Below, piece by piece: positions 50,967 to 60,012 of a stretch of 64,000 bases of DNA. A program made the translations under genes and the position numbers. The first letter of the stretch is position 1, and every line of letters begins with the position of its first letter. The stretch is from Thalassobaculum_A sp040219215 (GTDB lineage Bacteria > Pseudomonadota > Alphaproteobacteria > Thalassobaculales > Thalassobaculaceae): contig NZ_JAVJSX010000032.1 of the NCBI RefSeq assembly GCF_040219215.1, positions 124,001 through 188,000 on the forward strand, given 5' to 3'. The notes under the pieces were generated by a model that worked only from the letters and a program-made list of their open reading frames with translations, was not told the DNA's origin and did not search any database.

Positions 50967-52247
50967 ATGACCGACGCGCCGAACATGCTGAGCGCCGTCG
51001 AGGCGGCCCGCCGGATCGAGGCGGGCACGCTGACCGTGGAAGAACTGGCCGAAGCGTGCCTTGCCTGCATTGCCGAGCGCGATCCGCAGGTGGGGGCGTT
51101 CATTCACATCGATCCGGAGGCGGTTCGACAGGCGGCGCGCGGCGCGCGGGCCGACGGTCCGCTGCGCGGGCTGCCGGTGGCGGTGAAGGACATCATCGAT
51201 ACCGCCGACCTGCCGACCGAATACGGCTCGCCGATCTACGCCGGCAACCGACCGGCCGAGGACGCCGCCGTGGTGGTGCGCACCAAGGCGGCCGGCGGCC
51301 TGGTGATGGGCAAGACGGTGTCCACCGAATTCGCGTGGCGCACGCCCGGCAAGACGCGCAACCCGAACAACCTCGCCCATACGCCCGGCGGCTCGTCCAG
51401 CGGCTCCGCGGCGGCCGTCGCGGACGGCATGGTGCCGCTGGCGTTCGGGACCCAGACGGCGGGCTCGGTGATCCGACCGGCCGCATACTGCGGGGTGGTC
51501 GGCTTCAAGCCGACCTTCGGCACCCATGACCGGCGCGGCGTGAAACTGCTGGCGGAGTATCTGGACACGGTCGGCACCTTCGCCCGCTCGGTCGAGGATG
51601 TGGCGTTCTTCGACTACGCCCTGCGCGGCAGCCCACCGCCGCGGCTTGACGTGTTCGACGGCTCGGCGCCGCGGCTGGCGATCCATGTGCCGTTTGCCGA
51701 CAAGATCGACGATGACGCCGCCGGTGCGCTGGAGCGGGCCCGGATCGCCGCCCAGACCGCCGGTGCGTCGGTGGTCGGGCTGGTCGACTGGACGGCCTAC
51801 GACACGATGGACCCGGTTCACGCCGCGGTCATGACGGCGGGTGCTGCCCGGGCGCTGGCTTGGGAGTACGACAACGCCCGCGACCAGCTCAGCGATTTCT
51901 ACCGCGACACACTGGAGGCCGGTCGGAAGATCGACGACACCGAGTATTACGGGCTGCAAGCCCAGGCCGACGCGTTCCGCAACGATGCGGCCGCTCGCCT
52001 GGACGGCATCGATGCGATCCTGACGGTCCCGGCCTCGGGCGAGGCGCCGGCCGGCATCGAATGGACCGGCGATCCGCTGTTCAACAAGGTCTGGACCCTG
52101 CTGCGTTGGCCTTGTGTCACCATCCCGGCGGGGCGCGGCTCTCACGGACTGCCGGTCGGTGTGCAGATCGTCACCGGCTACGGCGAGGACGCCCGCGCCC
52201 TGGCGGTGGCGTCATGGCTGGAGCGGGCGCTGGCTGCGGTGGAGTGA
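50967..52247 (+). CDS. Amidase signature family enzyme
   Basis: Amide hydrolase of 426 residues. The Ser-Ser-Lys triad is visible as Lys74 (AVKDIIDTADLP), Ser143 in GGSSSGSAAA and nucleophile Ser167 (TAGSVIRPAAYCG). The start lies three bases after yjbQ, so the two are cotranslated. It is shorter than GatA and lacks GatB/C beside it, so a catabolic amidase is more likely than a tRNA amidotransferase subunit. The following creatininase-type enzyme also acts on an amide bond, which suggests a common pathway. Confidence 0.92.
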   Translation: MTDAPNMLSAVEAARRIEAGTLTVEELAEACLACIAERDPQVGAFIHIDPEAVRQAARGARADGPLRGLPVAVKDIIDTADLPTEYGSPIYAGNRPAEDAAVVVRTKAAGGLVMGKTVSTEFAWRTPGKTRNPNNLAHTPGGSSSGSAAAVADGMVPLAFGTQTAGSVIRPAAYCGVVGFKPTFGTHDRRGVKLLAEYLDTVGTFARSVEDVAFFDYALRGSPPPRLDVFDGSAPRLAIHVPFADKIDDDAAGALERARIAAQTAGASVVGLVDWTAYDTMDPVHAAVMTAGAARALAWEYDNARDQLSDFYRDTLEAGRKIDDTEYYGLQAQADAFRNDAAARLDGIDAILTVPASGEAPAGIEWTGDPLFNKVWTLLRWPCVTIPAGRGSHGLPVGVQIVTGYGEDARALAVASWLERALAAVE

Positions 52248-52302
52248 AGACGCTCGCGCCCATCGGGATGCATTTGGGACACCTTGAGTAATGGAGAATC
52301 GC

Positions 52303-53049
52303 ATGCGCCTGCAGCACATGACCTGGATGGAGGTCGAAGCCTACCTGAAGGACAACAAGGGGATCATCGTGCCGATCGGGTCGACCGAGCAGCACGGGCC
52401 GATCGGGTTGATCGGCACGGACGCGATCTGCCCGGAGGTCATCGCCGGGCGGGCGGCCGAAACCCTGAACTGCATCATCGGCCCGACGATCTCGGTCGGC
52501 ATGGCCCAGCATCACCTGGCGTTCGCCGGCTCGATCGCGCTGCGGCCGAGCACGCTGATCCTGGTGATCCGCGACTATGTGCTGTCGTTGGCCCGCAACG
52601 GCTTCGAGCGGTTCTATTTCCTGAACGGCCACGGCGGCAACATCGCCACTACCCAGGCGGCGTTCAGCGAGATCTACGCCGAGACCAGCCTGAACCCGGG
52701 ATGGCAGCGTCCGCACATCCGCTGCAAGCTGGCCAATTGGTTCGGGTTCCCGCCGGTGACGGCGCTGTGCAAGGAACTGTACGGCGACCGGGACGGCAGC
52801 CACGCCACGGCTTCTGAAGTGGCGGTCACGCAGTTCGCCTGTCCCGAGCACATCAAGTCGGTGCCGATGGACCCGGCACCGCCGCGCCCGCGGGCGTTCC
52901 TGGACGCCGAGGACTACCGCTCGATTCATCCCGACGGGCGCATCGGCGCCGATAGCTTCCTGGCCACGCCGGAGGCCGGCGGCCGGCTGGTGGCCGTTTC
53001 GGCCGCAGCTGTCGTTGACGACTACGCCGCCTTCATGAAGGAGGCGTGA
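52303..53049 (+). CDS. Creatininase family amidohydrolase
   Basis: Metal-dependent cyclic amide hydrolase of 248 residues. The motifs GSTEQHGPIGLIGTDA near residue 28 (Glu, His and Asp ligands) and FLNGHGGN near residue 110 are the family's metal-binding sites. ATG 52303 is chosen because GGAGA stands five bases before it; ATG 52291 is also in frame. Relatives cleave creatinine, mycofactocin precursor peptides or formamidopyrimidines, so the substrate cannot be named. It sits between amidase and cytochrome b561 genes on the same strand. Confidence 0.9.
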   Translation: MRLQHMTWMEVEAYLKDNKGIIVPIGSTEQHGPIGLIGTDAICPEVIAGRAAETLNCIIGPTISVGMAQHHLAFAGSIALRPSTLILVIRDYVLSLARNGFERFYFLNGHGGNIATTQAAFSEIYAETSLNPGWQRPHIRCKLANWFGFPPVTALCKELYGDRDGSHATASEVAVTQFACPEHIKSVPMDPAPPRPRAFLDAEDYRSIHPDGRIGADSFLATPEAGGRLVAVSAAAVVDDYAAFMKEA

Positions 53050-53053
53050 GGCG

Positions 53054-53728
53054 ATGGCCCGCGGCGGCGAGATGACCCGGGTCAAGGTGTGGGACCTGCC
53101 GACCCGGGTGTTCCACTGGACACTGGCAGCGGCCGTCGCGGGCTCCTGGTACACCGCCGAGAACGGGATGACCGAGTGGCATGAGCGGCTTGGCCTGTCG
53201 ATCCTGGCGTTGCTGGGATTCCGGTTGATCTGGGGCTTCGTCGGCGGCCGCCATGCGCGTTTCACCGACTTCGTGCGCGGTCCGGCCAGCGCCTTCCGCT
53301 ATCTGCGCGAGACCCTGGCCGGCCGGCACCCGCTGTACCTCGGGCACAACCCGCTGGGCGGCTGGTCGGTGATCGCATTGCTGATCGTCCTGGCGGTCCA
53401 GGCCAGCATGGGCCTCTTCGGCAATGACGACATCCTGTACGAAGGGCCGCTGTATTCGCTGGTCTCCCACGAACTGTCGGCCCGCTTCACCGGCTGGCAC
53501 ATCCTGTTCTTCAACGTCGTGCTGACGCTGGTGGTCATCCACATCACCGCCGTCGTGTCCTACGCGGTGCTGCTGAAGACGGACCTGGTCCGGCCGATGA
53601 TCACCGGCTGGAAGCAAATACCCGTCGAGGACGCCCCGCAGCGGATTGCCCGCACCCCGGCCTGGATCGCAGCCGTGCTGTTCGCCGGCTGCGCGGTGGC
53701 GGCCTGGGCGCTGACCCTGGTCGGGTAG
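53054..53728 (+). CDS. Cytochrome b561-type diheme membrane protein
   Basis: Membrane cytochrome of 224 residues with about four segments plus a C-terminal one. The N-terminal VWDLPTRVFHWTLAAAVAGS with its haem-binding His and the fourth-segment WHILFFNVVLTLVVIHITAV with two more His are typical of the bacterial cytochrome b561/Ni-Fe-hydrogenase b-type family. It may carry electrons between quinone and a periplasmic partner, none of which is encoded here. It begins four bases after the creatininase gene, with GGAGG nine bases upstream inside that gene. Confidence 0.9.
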   Translation: MARGGEMTRVKVWDLPTRVFHWTLAAAVAGSWYTAENGMTEWHERLGLSILALLGFRLIWGFVGGRHARFTDFVRGPASAFRYLRETLAGRHPLYLGHNPLGGWSVIALLIVLAVQASMGLFGNDDILYEGPLYSLVSHELSARFTGWHILFFNVVLTLVVIHITAVVSYAVLLKTDLVRPMITGWKQIPVEDAPQRIARTPAWIAAVLFAGCAVAAWALTLVG

Positions 53729-53734
53729 GGCCGG

Positions 53735-54544
53735 TCAGGCGGTGTAGGGCGGCTTGGTGTAACCCTTCGGCGACAGGGTGAAGATCTCCACTCCCGTCTC
53801 CGTGACGCCGATTGTGTGCTCGAACTGGGCCGACAGCGAGCGGTCGCGGGTGACCGCCGTCCAGCCATCGTCCAGGATCTTCACCGCGAACTTGCCGGCG
53901 TTGATCATCGGCTCGACCGTGAAGAACATGCCCGGCTCCAGCATCGGCCCTTCGTTTGGACGGCCGTAATGCAGCACGCTCGGCGGGGCGTGGAAGGTGC
54001 GGCCGATGCCGTGGCCGCAGAAATCGCGCACCACCGAGAACCGCTGGGCCTCGGCATACTCCTGGATGGCGTGGCCGATCGCGCCGAGATGGGCGCCGGG
54101 CTTGATCGCCTCGATGCCGAGCATCAGGCAGTCATAGGTCACCTCGACCAGCTTGCGGGCCTTCACCGGCACCTTATCGCCGACCAGATACATCCGGCTG
54201 GAATCACCGTGCCAGCCGTCCAGGATCACGGTTACGTCGATGTTGACGATCTCACCGTCCACCAGTTTCCGCTCGCCCGGAATGCCGTGGCAGACCACGT
54301 GGTTGATCGACGTGCAGATCGACTTCGGGAAGCCCTTGTAGCCAAGTGGCGCCGGTACCGCGTCGTTGGCGACCGTCATCTCGTGGCACAGCCGGTCGAG
54401 TTCCTCGGTGGTCACGCCGGGGACGACGTGGTCGGTGATCATGTCGAGCACTTCGGCGGCGAGCCGGCCGGCCCGGCGCATGCCCTCGAAATCCTCGGGG
54501 CGATGCCGGATGATCTGGCGCGCCTCGGCCAGCGCTTCGCGCAT
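53735..54544 (-). CDS. map: Methionine aminopeptidase, type I
   Basis: Removes the initiator Met from nascent proteins; 269 residues. The metal-ligand blocks are complete: INHVVCHGIPG near residue 95, NIDVTVILDGWHGDSSRMY with both Asp ligands near 115, GHGIGRTFHAPPSVLHY with His near 185, and the Glu residues in FTVEPMIN and TVTRDRSLSAQFEHT. Its end is only 6 bases from the cytochrome gene on the other strand. It stands apart from any ribosomal-protein cluster. Confidence 0.95.
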   Translation of the reverse strand: MREALAEARQIIRHRPEDFEGMRRAGRLAAEVLDMITDHVVPGVTTEELDRLCHEMTVANDAVPAPLGYKGFPKSICTSINHVVCHGIPGERKLVDGEIVNIDVTVILDGWHGDSSRMYLVGDKVPVKARKLVEVTYDCLMLGIEAIKPGAHLGAIGHAIQEYAEAQRFSVVRDFCGHGIGRTFHAPPSVLHYGRPNEGPMLEPGMFFTVEPMINAGKFAVKILDDGWTAVTRDRSLSAQFEHTIGVTETGVEIFTLSPKGYTKPPYTA

Positions 54545-54627
54545 GCGGGTAACTCCGTCGGGAAGAACAGCCTCCCAATCTGCGCACGCGGCCCCTTCAG
54601 GTCAAGACCTGGGCGGTCGCGCGCGGC

Positions 54628-55932
54628 TCAGCCCAGCACCGAGAACGAGCTTTCGGGGTTGATGGCGCGCCGCCGCGAGAAGGTGGCGGAATCGACCGTA
54701 TGCTCCACGTGCTTCAGGCGGAACGGCATGGCCTGCGCGTCGTGGTCGCCGCCGTTCTCGACATGATCGATCAGCCGGGCCATCAGCCGGCCGGCGCCTG
54801 GCGCGTTCTTGAACTGGTTCCCGCTGGTGCCGATCGCCATGAAGAAGCCATCGATGCAGGACCGGTCGTAGATCGGGATCCAGTCGTCCGACACGTCGTA
54901 CAGGTCGACCACGCCCTTGGGTCGGTGCGCGACCTTCAGCGACGGCACCCGCTGGGCGAACCGATACGCCTGGGTGACGGCTTGCTCGCTGAGGCTCCGG
55001 TCGAAGCCGTCGGGGTCGACCACCTCGCGCGGGTCGCAGTCCGGGTCCTCGCTGCCGACCAGGATGTGGTTCCCGGTCTCCGGCCGGACGTAGCAGGCGA
55101 TGTCGCTGTCCGACACCACCAGGCCGGACCGGGCGACGTCGAAGCCGTCAGGCGCGTCGACGTGCACCACTTCCTGGCGGATCGGCCGGGAGGCGATCGT
55201 CATGTCGCGTTCGGCGCCGACCAGGGCGTTGACCTTGCCGGAATGCGGGCCGGCGACGTTGACCACCACCGGGGCCGCGATCCGGGTGCCGTCGTCCAAC
55301 TCCACACCCTGCACCCGTCCGTTCGCAACCGGGATCGCGACCACCGTCCGGTTGAACAGGAACCGGCCGCCGGCCGCCTCGGCGGCGCGCTGGAGGTTGT
55401 GGCTGGCCAGTTGCGGGTCGTTGACGTAGCCGGCGGTCGGAAAGAACACGCCGCCGTCGATTTCCCCGCCCGCTGGGGTCGCGAACGCCGGATCATCCAT
55501 CCGCCGGGCCGGCCAATAGCGTTTCAGGTCGTAGATCGGCAGCGCCTCGCGGATCCGCTGCGCGTCCCATTCCTCGAACGGGATGTTCAGACGCGACACC
55601 GTGTCGACGATGCGGGTCAGCCGACCGTTCTGCGCGGTTTTCATCACCAGGCAGCCGCAATCGCGGAACTCGGCAAGGCCGCGCTCGTCCGGGGCGCCGA
55701 GGTAGTCGGCCCAGTCCTTCCAGTCGAAATAGGAATCGTAGGCCAGTGCCGTGCCGTCCAGGGTCGAGTAGTGCACCCGGATGATGGCGCAGGAGTTGCC
55801 GGTCGACCCGTACCCGGCCGCCGGCAGGCGGTCGACGTTCAGGACGCGCCGGCCGGAGCGGGCCAGTTCCAGCCCGATCGCAGCGCCAATGACACCGGCG
55901 CCGATGACGATGGCGTCGTAAGTCTCGCTCAT
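54628..55932 (-). CDS. FAD-dependent oxidoreductase of the DAO (glycine/D-amino acid oxidase) family
   Basis: Flavoprotein of 434 residues that probably oxidises an amine or a D-amino acid. The N-terminal YDAIVIGAGVIGAAIGLELA is the dinucleotide-binding GxGxxG fold, the STGNSCAIIRVHYS stretch near residue 45 resembles the flavin-proximal loop of sarcosine oxidase and dimethylglycine dehydrogenase, and MAIGTSGNQFKNAPGAGRLMA near residue 370 is the C-terminal FAD site. No partner subunits are adjacent. The start lies 10 bases before the end of sfsA upstream, so they may be cotranscribed. Confidence 0.9.
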   Translation of the reverse strand: MSETYDAIVIGAGVIGAAIGLELARSGRRVLNVDRLPAAGYGSTGNSCAIIRVHYSTLDGTALAYDSYFDWKDWADYLGAPDERGLAEFRDCGCLVMKTAQNGRLTRIVDTVSRLNIPFEEWDAQRIREALPIYDLKRYWPARRMDDPAFATPAGGEIDGGVFFPTAGYVNDPQLASHNLQRAAEAAGGRFLFNRTVVAIPVANGRVQGVELDDGTRIAAPVVVNVAGPHSGKVNALVGAERDMTIASRPIRQEVVHVDAPDGFDVARSGLVVSDSDIACYVRPETGNHILVGSEDPDCDPREVVDPDGFDRSLSEQAVTQAYRFAQRVPSLKVAHRPKGVVDLYDVSDDWIPIYDRSCIDGFFMAIGTSGNQFKNAPGAGRLMARLIDHVENGGDHDAQAMPFRLKHVEHTVDSATFSRRRAINPESSFSVLG

Positions 55933-55942
55933 CTTCGTGGCC

Positions 55943-56653
55943 TCAGACGATGACGGGTAGCGGTTTGCGCAGGGTGATCCGTTTCGGGGTTATCGCGCAA
56001 TCCCAGGCCAGCACCTCGACCCCGGCCGAGGCCGCACGGGCCAGGCCGGCGGCGTAGCGCGGATCGATGTCGGCGGCGGCGATCACCCGGTCGCAATCCA
56101 TGCGTTGCACGCAGAACATCATCACGGCGCGGTGCCCGCCGGCGGCCATGACGGCCAGTTCCTCAAGGTGCTTGGCGCCGCGCACGGTCACCGAATCAGG
56201 AAACTCGGCGGCGCCCGGATTGGGACCATCCATTCGGCGCAGGTGGACGTTCTTGACCTCGACATAGCAGAGGCCGCGCGTGGGGTCTTCCAGCAGCAGG
56301 TCGACCCGGCTGTTGGTGCCGTAGCGCACTTCCCGGCGCTGGCTTGCGTAGCCGGCAAGTTCGGGGACCACGCCGGCGGTGATCGCCTCGGCGACGATGG
56401 CGTTCGGACGGCCGGTGTGGATGCCGACCAGACTACCGTCGGCCTCCAGCAGTTCCAGGGTGTACGGCAGCTTGCGCTTCGGATCGTCCGACCGCGAGAG
56501 CCAGACCCGCAGGCCGGGAGTATTCAGGCCGGTCATCGCCCCGGGGTTTGGGCAATGCGCGGTGACGGTCGTGCCGTCGAGGTCGATATCGGCCAGGAAG
56601 CGCTTGTAGCGCCGGATCAGGCGGCCTTCGAGAAGCGGGCGGGGCAGGTCCAT
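55943..56653 (-). CDS. sfsA: SfsA family protein (DNA/RNA nuclease SfsA)
   Basis: Protein of 236 residues of the sugar-fermentation-stimulation family, now regarded as a PD-(D/E)xK-type nuclease. The N-terminal LLEGRLIRRYKRFLADIDLDG, the central HCPNPGAM, and YGTNSRVDLLLEDPTRGLCYVEVKNVHLRR (Asp, Glu and Lys of the nuclease core) are clear. ATG 56653 is taken; GTG at 56662 would add three residues. It precedes the DAO-type oxidase gene by 10 bases. Confidence 0.93.
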   Translation of the reverse strand: MDLPRPLLEGRLIRRYKRFLADIDLDGTTVTAHCPNPGAMTGLNTPGLRVWLSRSDDPKRKLPYTLELLEADGSLVGIHTGRPNAIVAEAITAGVVPELAGYASQRREVRYGTNSRVDLLLEDPTRGLCYVEVKNVHLRRMDGPNPGAAEFPDSVTVRGAKHLEELAVMAAGGHRAVMMFCVQRMDCDRVIAAADIDPRYAAGLARAASAGVEVLAWDCAITPKRITLRKPLPVIV

Positions 56654-56717
56654 GGCCGGCACCGTAGTGCGCGGCCCGGACCTGCGCCACCCGTCTCGAT
56701 CGTCTTTGGGGGTGAGT

Positions 56718-58844
56718 CTAGCCGGCCCGGATGCTGTGCACGAACTCCGTCACTTCGTGGGACAGTGTGTCGGCGGAGGCGGAGAGTTCGCCGCACATCT
56801 GCAGGACCTCGGCCGCCCCTTCGCCGGTGCGCTCCGATGCCGCCGACACCTTGGAGATGCCGTCGGACACCTGCGAGGCCCCGGAGGCGGCCTCCTGGGT
56901 GTTGCGGGCGATCTCCTGGGTGGTGGCGCCCTGCTCCTCGACCGCCGAGGCGACCGCGGTGTTCATCTGCTCCAGCGATTGGACGACCTCGGCAATGACC
57001 TTGATCGTGGACACCGCCTCCTGGCTGGCCGCCTGGATGTCCTCGATTTGGGCGCGGATGTCCTCGGTCGCCTTGGCGGTCTGACTGGCCAGACTCTTCA
57101 CCTCCGAAGCCACCACCGCGAAGCCCTTGCCGGCATCGCCGGCGCGCGCTGCCTCGATCGTGGCGTTGAGCGCCAGCAGGTTGGTCTGCTCGGCGATCGT
57201 CTGGATCAGGGTGATGACATCGCCGATCTGCTCGGCGGTGGTCGCGAGCGCCTGGATGCGGCTGTCGCCGCGCGCGGCTTCCTCGGTCGCCTGCCGGGAC
57301 ATCTGGGCGGCGCGGGACATCTGCTGGCTGATCTCGTTCACCGTCGCCGCTAACTCCTCGGCGGCGGCCGAGACGGCCTGGACGTTCAGGCTCGACTGCT
57401 CCGACGAGCCGGCCACCACCGAGGCTTCGGAACGTGCCTCGTCGGTCGCCTGGGACATGGTCTCGGCACGGTTGCGAACCTCCGAGACGTGTCCGCTCAA
57501 GGTGCGCACCAGGCCGCCGACCGACTGCTCGAACCGGACCGCCAGTTGTTCCATTGCCTGCTGCTTTTCTGCCGCGGCGCGGCGGTCGGCTTCTACCTTC
57601 TCGCCCTCGAGCTCGCGGATCCGCAGCGCGTTCTCCTTGAACACCTGCACCGACTTGGCGATGTCGGCGATCTCATCCTTGCGCTGCAGGCCCGGTACCT
57701 CGACCTCCAGGTCGTTGTCGGCGAGCCGCCGTACGGCCGTCGCCATGGCCTGGATCGGGCCGGTCAGCAAGGTGCCGAGCCAGACCGTCAGGCCGCCGAG
57801 TGCGGCCACGACCACGGCCGACAGTACGATCATCGCGTTTCGCATGTCGTCGACGGCGGCCAGCGCCTTGCCTTCCGGTTGGGCGGCGACCACGAAGTAC
57901 TCGGCACCGGCGATGGTTACGGGCTCGTACGCCGCAAGCAACTTGCCCGACAACGGATCCTCGACTGTCATGAATCCGCGATCCGCCTTGTCCATCACGT
58001 CCACTGTCGCGGCGGGTAACGAGAAATCCAGTGCCTTGGCCCCTCCGGTGATTGCCCGGTCCGATCGAACCACGCCATCGGCTCCGACCAGCAGATTGTC
58101 CTGCGGCGTGCCGTCGGCCTCGCTGCCGCCGATAACGGCGCTCAGCTCTTGGGCCGACATGCGCAGGATCAGCACCGCCTGGGCTTCTTCGGCGCTCGTC
58201 GCACCGGGCGGAAAGATCGGTTCGGCCCAGAAGGCCGACGCCCGGTCCCAACCGCTGTCATACATAGTGAAATCCCGGAATGCCTGCTGCCCCGGCGGGA
58301 GGGTGAGGGCCTGCTTGAAGCTCTCGGCCAGCGGTGTCCCTGCCAACTCGGAGACGTTCCCCATGAAGCCGTCGGTCTTTGTGATCGTATAGAGAATCCG
58401 TCCGTCCAGCGCGATCAGGTAGGCGTCGGAAACCGGGGAACTCTGCCACATCGCCAGGAACGACGAGTGGAGTCCGGCGTGCCGCCACGAATAGATGTCC
58501 TTGTTGCCTTCGCCGGTGATTTCCGCGCGTTGCTGGGCGGTCAGGTCGGGCTTCTGGTAGATCGCGCGGATCCCGTCGGCGGGCTCGGACATCACGGCCG
58601 CCACGAGGTTGTCGAGCGTCTGGCGGACGCTCTCGTTCTGAGCGAGCCCGGTCAATGTCTTCGACGTGCCGTCGACCACCTTCCGCAGGTTTTCAGCCTT
58701 GGTTTCGGCGATGAAGCTCAACCGGTTCACGGCGCTGTCGTAAAGGGCATCGCGGCTCTGGACGTAACCAAGGACACCGACCAGAACGCACGAGGTCAGG
58801 CACAACAGAACCGCGATCAGCGGCACTTTCATCTTCAAGGTCAT
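56718..58844 (-). CDS. Methyl-accepting chemotaxis protein with Cache sensor
   Basis: Chemoreceptor of 708 residues. Membrane segments at about 8-28 and 335-357 flank a periplasmic region of the dCACHE type (YSWRHAGLHSSFLAMWQSSP), which usually binds small organic ligands. HAMP follows, then a long cytoplasmic coiled coil whose signalling tip FAVVASEVKSLASQTAKAT is near residue 575. The C-terminus has no NWETF-type CheR pentapeptide. It stands as a single gene, without che genes nearby; GGAG precedes the ATG. Confidence 0.94.
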   Translation of the reverse strand: MTLKMKVPLIAVLLCLTSCVLVGVLGYVQSRDALYDSAVNRLSFIAETKAENLRKVVDGTSKTLTGLAQNESVRQTLDNLVAAVMSEPADGIRAIYQKPDLTAQQRAEITGEGNKDIYSWRHAGLHSSFLAMWQSSPVSDAYLIALDGRILYTITKTDGFMGNVSELAGTPLAESFKQALTLPPGQQAFRDFTMYDSGWDRASAFWAEPIFPPGATSAEEAQAVLILRMSAQELSAVIGGSEADGTPQDNLLVGADGVVRSDRAITGGAKALDFSLPAATVDVMDKADRGFMTVEDPLSGKLLAAYEPVTIAGAEYFVVAAQPEGKALAAVDDMRNAMIVLSAVVVAALGGLTVWLGTLLTGPIQAMATAVRRLADNDLEVEVPGLQRKDEIADIAKSVQVFKENALRIRELEGEKVEADRRAAAEKQQAMEQLAVRFEQSVGGLVRTLSGHVSEVRNRAETMSQATDEARSEASVVAGSSEQSSLNVQAVSAAAEELAATVNEISQQMSRAAQMSRQATEEAARGDSRIQALATTAEQIGDVITLIQTIAEQTNLLALNATIEAARAGDAGKGFAVVASEVKSLASQTAKATEDIRAQIEDIQAASQEAVSTIKVIAEVVQSLEQMNTAVASAVEEQGATTQEIARNTQEAASGASQVSDGISKVSAASERTGEGAAEVLQMCGELSASADTLSHEVTEFVHSIRAG

Positions 58845-59229
58845 CTAGGAGGTCTCCCTTGCCGCGTGAGTGGTTCGTTTAGGCTGAACCTTGCGGGTGT
58901 GTCGGCGTGGCGGTCGGCTGGATCGCGCAACGGCCAAATGTCTTGCGAAGGGCCCGGAACCGGGGCTGATGAACGAAATCGCTGCGTCAGACTTGTGGCA
59001 TTTGTCTCACAATCCACCGGTTGAAAATCTCTGAATCGCTTTGCGGCACCGAGTGTCGGCAATCACCCTTAACAAGTCGTTACTTATTTTTGCGGAAAGC
59101 GGGGCCGGATGATCGGTGTACGATCTCGGGGAGCGTCTGGGTCCGCATTCGCTGAGCTTGACTTGCGCCGTGCTCGGCGGCTCCCATCCTCGCGCGTCCG
59201 ATCGAACCGTCATGCCGGAGCCGTTACTT
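58845..59229. other. Gene-free divergent interval between chemoreceptor and CinA-like genes
   Basis: I see no gene in these 385 bases. An AT-rich patch at about 59060-59095 (AACAAG-TCG-TTACTTATTTTT) is the best place for promoters of one or both flanking genes, but no confident -35/-10, flagellar sigma-28 or sigma-54 element can be picked. Open frames on both strands here are short and overlap the flanking genes in the wrong frame. Confidence 0.5.
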
Positions 59230-60012
59230 ATGACCGACCCGTCCGTCACCGCAGCGATCTGCATCATCGGCAATGAAATCCTGTCCGGCCGAACCCAGGA
59301 TAAGAATCTGGCATTCATCGGCGAGCGGCTGAACGGCCTCGGGATCAGGCTTTCGGAAGTCCGGGTGGTCCGCGACGATGAATCCGCCATCGTGGAAGCG
59401 GTACGGGCGCTGTCGGAGCGCTACACCTACGTGTTTACCTCTGGTGGAATCGGGCCGACTCACGACGACATCACCACCGCCTGCATCGCCAAGGCTTTCG
59501 GCGTGGCGGTCGAACGCAACGCGGAGGCCATGCGGCGTCTCACCGCCCACTACGCGAACACCGGGATCGAGTTCAACGAGGCGCGCCGAAAGATGGCGGA
59601 TATCCCGGTGGGCGCCGAACTGATCGACAACCCGGTGTCGGCGGCGCCCGGGTTCATCATCGGCAACGTTCATGTCCTGCCGGGCGTGCCGCGGATCATG
59701 CAGGCGATGTTCGAGGGGCTGAAATCCCGGCTGATCGGCGGTGCCCCGATGCTGTCGTGCACGGTCGGCTGCACCATTGGCGAGGGGACGGTGGCGGCGG
59801 GCTTGGGCGCCATTCAGGAACGCTACCCGGACGTCGAGATCGGCAGCTATCCCTACTTCAGGGCAGGTCACTTCGGGACGTCGCTGGTTTTGCGGGCCGC
59901 CGTTGCCGACCACCTGGAGGCGGCGGCCGAAGAGGTTCGGGCGCTGGTCCGCTCGCTTGGCGCCGAGCCGATCGAGGCAGCCGCAGAGCCGACTGAGGGA
60001 GACGCAGCGTGA
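59230..60012 (+). CDS. CinA-type molybdopterin-binding domain protein
   Basis: Protein of 260 residues corresponding to the N-terminal MoaB/Mog-like domain of CinA (AAICIIGNEILSGRTQDKN; TSGGIGPTHDDITTACIAKA near residue 70; NVHVLPGVPRIMQAM near 140), followed by about 90 residues of a mixed fold. The C-terminal nicotinamide-mononucleotide deamidase domain of full CinA is missing. Members of this short form are common in alphaproteobacteria, with uncertain function. ATG 59230 is chosen because GGAG lies ten bases upstream; ATG 59212 is possible. Confidence 0.88.
   Translation: MTDPSVTAAICIIGNEILSGRTQDKNLAFIGERLNGLGIRLSEVRVVRDDESAIVEAVRALSERYTYVFTSGGIGPTHDDITTACIAKAFGVAVERNAEAMRRLTAHYANTGIEFNEARRKMADIPVGAELIDNPVSAAPGFIIGNVHVLPGVPRIMQAMFEGLKSRLIGGAPMLSCTVGCTIGEGTVAAGLGAIQERYPDVEIGSYPYFRAGHFGTSLVLRAAVADHLEAAAEEVRALVRSLGAEPIEAAAEPTEGDAA

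Noticed and set aside
58996..59012. TGGCATTTG as a sigma-54 -24 element for a chemoreceptor or CinA-like gene
   Set aside because: There is no TTGC with the correct spacing on the same strand.
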